DNA of 7,166 nt, taken from NCBI GenBank assembly GCA_013695565.1, contig JACDAG010000655.1, forward strand, positions 1 to 7,166, given 5' to 3'. A program made the translations under genes and the position numbers. Each line of letters opens with the position of its first letter. Position 1 is the stretch's first letter. Shown here piece after piece: positions 5,602-7,166 of this stretch. This DNA is from Bradyrhizobium sp. GTDB taxonomy: Bacteria; Pseudomonadota; Alphaproteobacteria; Rhizobiales; Xanthobacteraceae. The notes beneath the pieces are model-generated. The model was not told the DNA's origin and did no database searches. It was given only the letters and a program-made list of their open reading frames with translations.

Positions 5602-7119
5602 TTACTTGGCGATATTTGACGGTCGAACCAGCCGGCTAACACTGCTAAACACCCTGTCGATCACCGGCCAGAACAGGAGGAAGATCGCCAGTGTTGTAAT
5701 CGAACCGACCAGGCCGTTCGACCAGAACACCTTCATGTCGCCGCCGGAGCCGATCATCGACAGGCGGAACGCATCCTCGGCACGGTTGCCGAGCACGAGC
5801 GCCAGCGTGAACGGCGCCAGCGGAATCCCGATTTTCTTGAAGACATAGCCGACGACACCGAAGCCGAGCATCAGCCAGATATCGAACATCGCGTTCTGGA
5901 TCGCGTAGGCGCCGATGGCGCAGGACACCACGATCATGGGTGCCACGGCCGCAAACGGCACCCGCAGGATCGAGGCGAAGATCGGCACCGTCGTCAGCAC
6001 CAGCACGAGGCCGACGACATTGCCGAGATACATCGAGGCAATCAGGCCCCAGACGAAGTCCTTGTGCTCGACGAACAGCAACGGTCCCGGATTGAGGCCC
6101 CACACCATCAGGCCGCCAAGCAGGATCGCCGCGGTGCCGGAGCCGGGAATGCCGAGCGCCAGCATCGGCAGCAGCGCGGCGGTGCCGGAAGCATGCGCGG
6201 CCGTCTCCGGCGCAAACACGCCTTCGATGCGGCCCTTGCCGAAGCTGTCCGGATCCTTGGAAAAGCGCTTGGCGAGATTGTAGCCCATGAACGAGGCCGC
6301 GATGGCGCCGCCCGGCGTGATGCCGAGCCAGCAGCCGATGAACGACGAACGCAACAGCGTCACCCAATATTTCGGCAAATCCTTCCAGACCGACAGCACG
6401 ACGCGCAAGGAGATGCCGGCGGCGTGTCCGCGCAGCGCGAGACGCTCTTCCATCGTCAGCAGGATCTCGCTGATGCCGAACAGCCCGATCACCGCGACCA
6501 GAAAATTGATGCCGCGCAAGAGGTCCGTCGAGCCGAACGTCATACGAAGTTGGCCGGACACCGTGTCCATGCCGACGCCCGCGAGCAGCAGGCCGAGCGA
6601 CATCGAGATGATCGTCTTGTGCTTGGCCTCACGGCCAAGCCCGACGAACGAGCAGAAGGTCAGCAGATAGACCGAGAAGAATTCCGGCGGTCCGAACTTC
6701 AACGCAAAGGACGAGATCATCGGCGCCAGGAACGTGATCAACAGCACCGCCACCAGCGAGCCAATGAAGGAGGAAGTAAAGGCCGCGGTCAGCGCTTCCG
6801 CCGCCCGGCCCTGTTGCGCCATCGGATAGCCGTCGAAGGTAGTCGCCACCGACCAGGCTTCGCCGGGAATGTTGAACAGGATCGAGGTGATGGCGCCGCC
6901 GAACAATGCACCCCAATAGATGCAGGACAGCATCACGATGGCCGAAGTCGGGTCCATGGTGAAGGTCAGCGGCAGCAGGATGGCCACGCCGTTCGGCCCG
7001 CCGAGCCCAGGCAACACGCCGACGAAAATGCCGAGCACCAGCCCGGCCATCATCAGGGCGAGTATCTTCCATGTCAGCAGGACGGCAAAGCCGTGCATGA
7101 GGAGACCGAGGGCTTCCAT
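5602..7119 (-). CDS. tctA: Tripartite tricarboxylate transporter large permease, TctA family
   Basis: Inner-membrane channel subunit of a TTT transporter, which takes up citrate-like or other organic acids captured by a periplasmic TctC protein and works with the small membrane subunit TctB. The 505 residues are typical. Visible: hydrophobic segments throughout; the N-terminal family signature GIFVGVLPGLGGPNGVAILL (30-49) continuing into PLTF (50-53); FNIPGEAWSVATTFDGYPMA (82-101); the second, inverted-repeat counterpart around 268-337 with ITPGGAIAAS, EGVFAPETAAHASG and LALGIPGSGTAAILLGG; and APFTLALVLGNRAEDAFR (435-452). The start is ATG 7119-7117; the TTG one codon earlier is unlikely because a stop codon of the preceding frame overlaps this ATG as TGATG, the usual sign of coupled translation in tct operons. 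Its 3' end meets the end of the ERF gene with 36 bases between. The transported acid is not predictable. Confidence 0.95.
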   Translation of the reverse strand: MEALGLLMHGFAVLLTWKILALMMAGLVLGIFVGVLPGLGGPNGVAILLPLTFTMDPTSAIVMLSCIYWGALFGGAITSILFNIPGEAWSVATTFDGYPMAQQGRAAEALTAAFTSSFIGSLVAVLLITFLAPMISSFALKFGPPEFFSVYLLTFCSFVGLGREAKHKTIISMSLGLLLAGVGMDTVSGQLRMTFGSTDLLRGINFLVAVIGLFGISEILLTMEERLALRGHAAGISLRVVLSVWKDLPKYWVTLLRSSFIGCWLGITPGGAIAASFMGYNLAKRFSKDPDSFGKGRIEGVFAPETAAHASGTAALLPMLALGIPGSGTAAILLGGLMVWGLNPGPLLFVEHKDFVWGLIASMYLGNVVGLVLVLTTVPIFASILRVPFAAVAPMIVVSCAIGAYAIQNAMFDIWLMLGFGVVGYVFKKIGIPLAPFTLALVLGNRAEDAFRLSMIGSGGDMKVFWSNGLVGSITTLAIFLLFWPVIDRVFSSVSRLVRPSNIAK

Positions 7120-7166
7120 CAACTGGTTCCAGATTTTTCGTCATTGCCTGCGACAAACGCAAAGCG
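7119..7166 (-). CDS. C-terminal end of a gene upstream of tctA, possibly tctB (partial)
   Basis: Reading leftward from the window edge, one frame gives RFAFVAGNDEKSGTS and then TGA at 7121-7119, sharing one base with the tctA ATG (TGATG). TTT operons usually read tctC-tctB-tctA, so tctB is the natural candidate. Only 15 residues are visible and none is diagnostic; the call rests on the overlap and known gene order. Confidence 0.4.
   Translation of the reverse strand, partial: RFAFVAGNDEKSGTS

Overview
The window looks like chromosome of a high-GC alphaproteobacterium of the Bradyrhizobium/Rhodopseudomonas type (order Hyphomicrobiales). This is inferred from the mix of gene families and from protein wording familiar in that group: an RTX serralysin with a NHAPVV-type extension, a class III CoA-transferase, a tripartite tricarboxylate transporter, and a YqaJ/ERF recombination pair. 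It is not from a database search.

Left part (1-1961). A large type I-secreted metalloprotease of the serralysin (M10) family is encoded on the minus strand. It starts with GTG at 1492 and runs off the left edge, so 497 residues are visible. A roughly 470-base spacer follows, which holds a good sigma70-like promoter firing rightward.

Centre-left (1962-3155, plus). A complete class III (CaiB/BaiF) acyl-CoA transferase, with its catalytic Asp at residue 171.

Centre (3184-5565). A small phage-derived recombination cassette. A leftward XRE/HTH regulator lies opposite a rightward pair: a YqaJ (lambda-exonuclease-like) nuclease gene and an ERF-family single-strand annealing protein. The intergenic region between them carries a sigma70-like promoter overlapped by a nested palindrome, which looks like the regulator's operator. 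The nuclease gene is frameshifted after its catalytic core; the sequence is best explained by loss of two G residues in a Phe-Trp-Glu context. The ERF protein appears intact and carries a C-terminal Cys/His (HNH, Ref/DUF968-like) nuclease domain, so annealase and nuclease lie on one chain.

Right part (5602-7166, minus). A complete TctA-type permease of a tripartite tricarboxylate transporter, preceded through a TGATG stop/start overlap by the last codons of another gene, plausibly tctB.

The cassette sits between the 3' ends of two genes pointing towards each other (CoA-transferase and tctA). This fits an insertion that did no harm, or a decayed prophage remnant. The two flanking genes may belong together functionally (carboxylate uptake and CoA transfer). 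The centre is the most interesting section.
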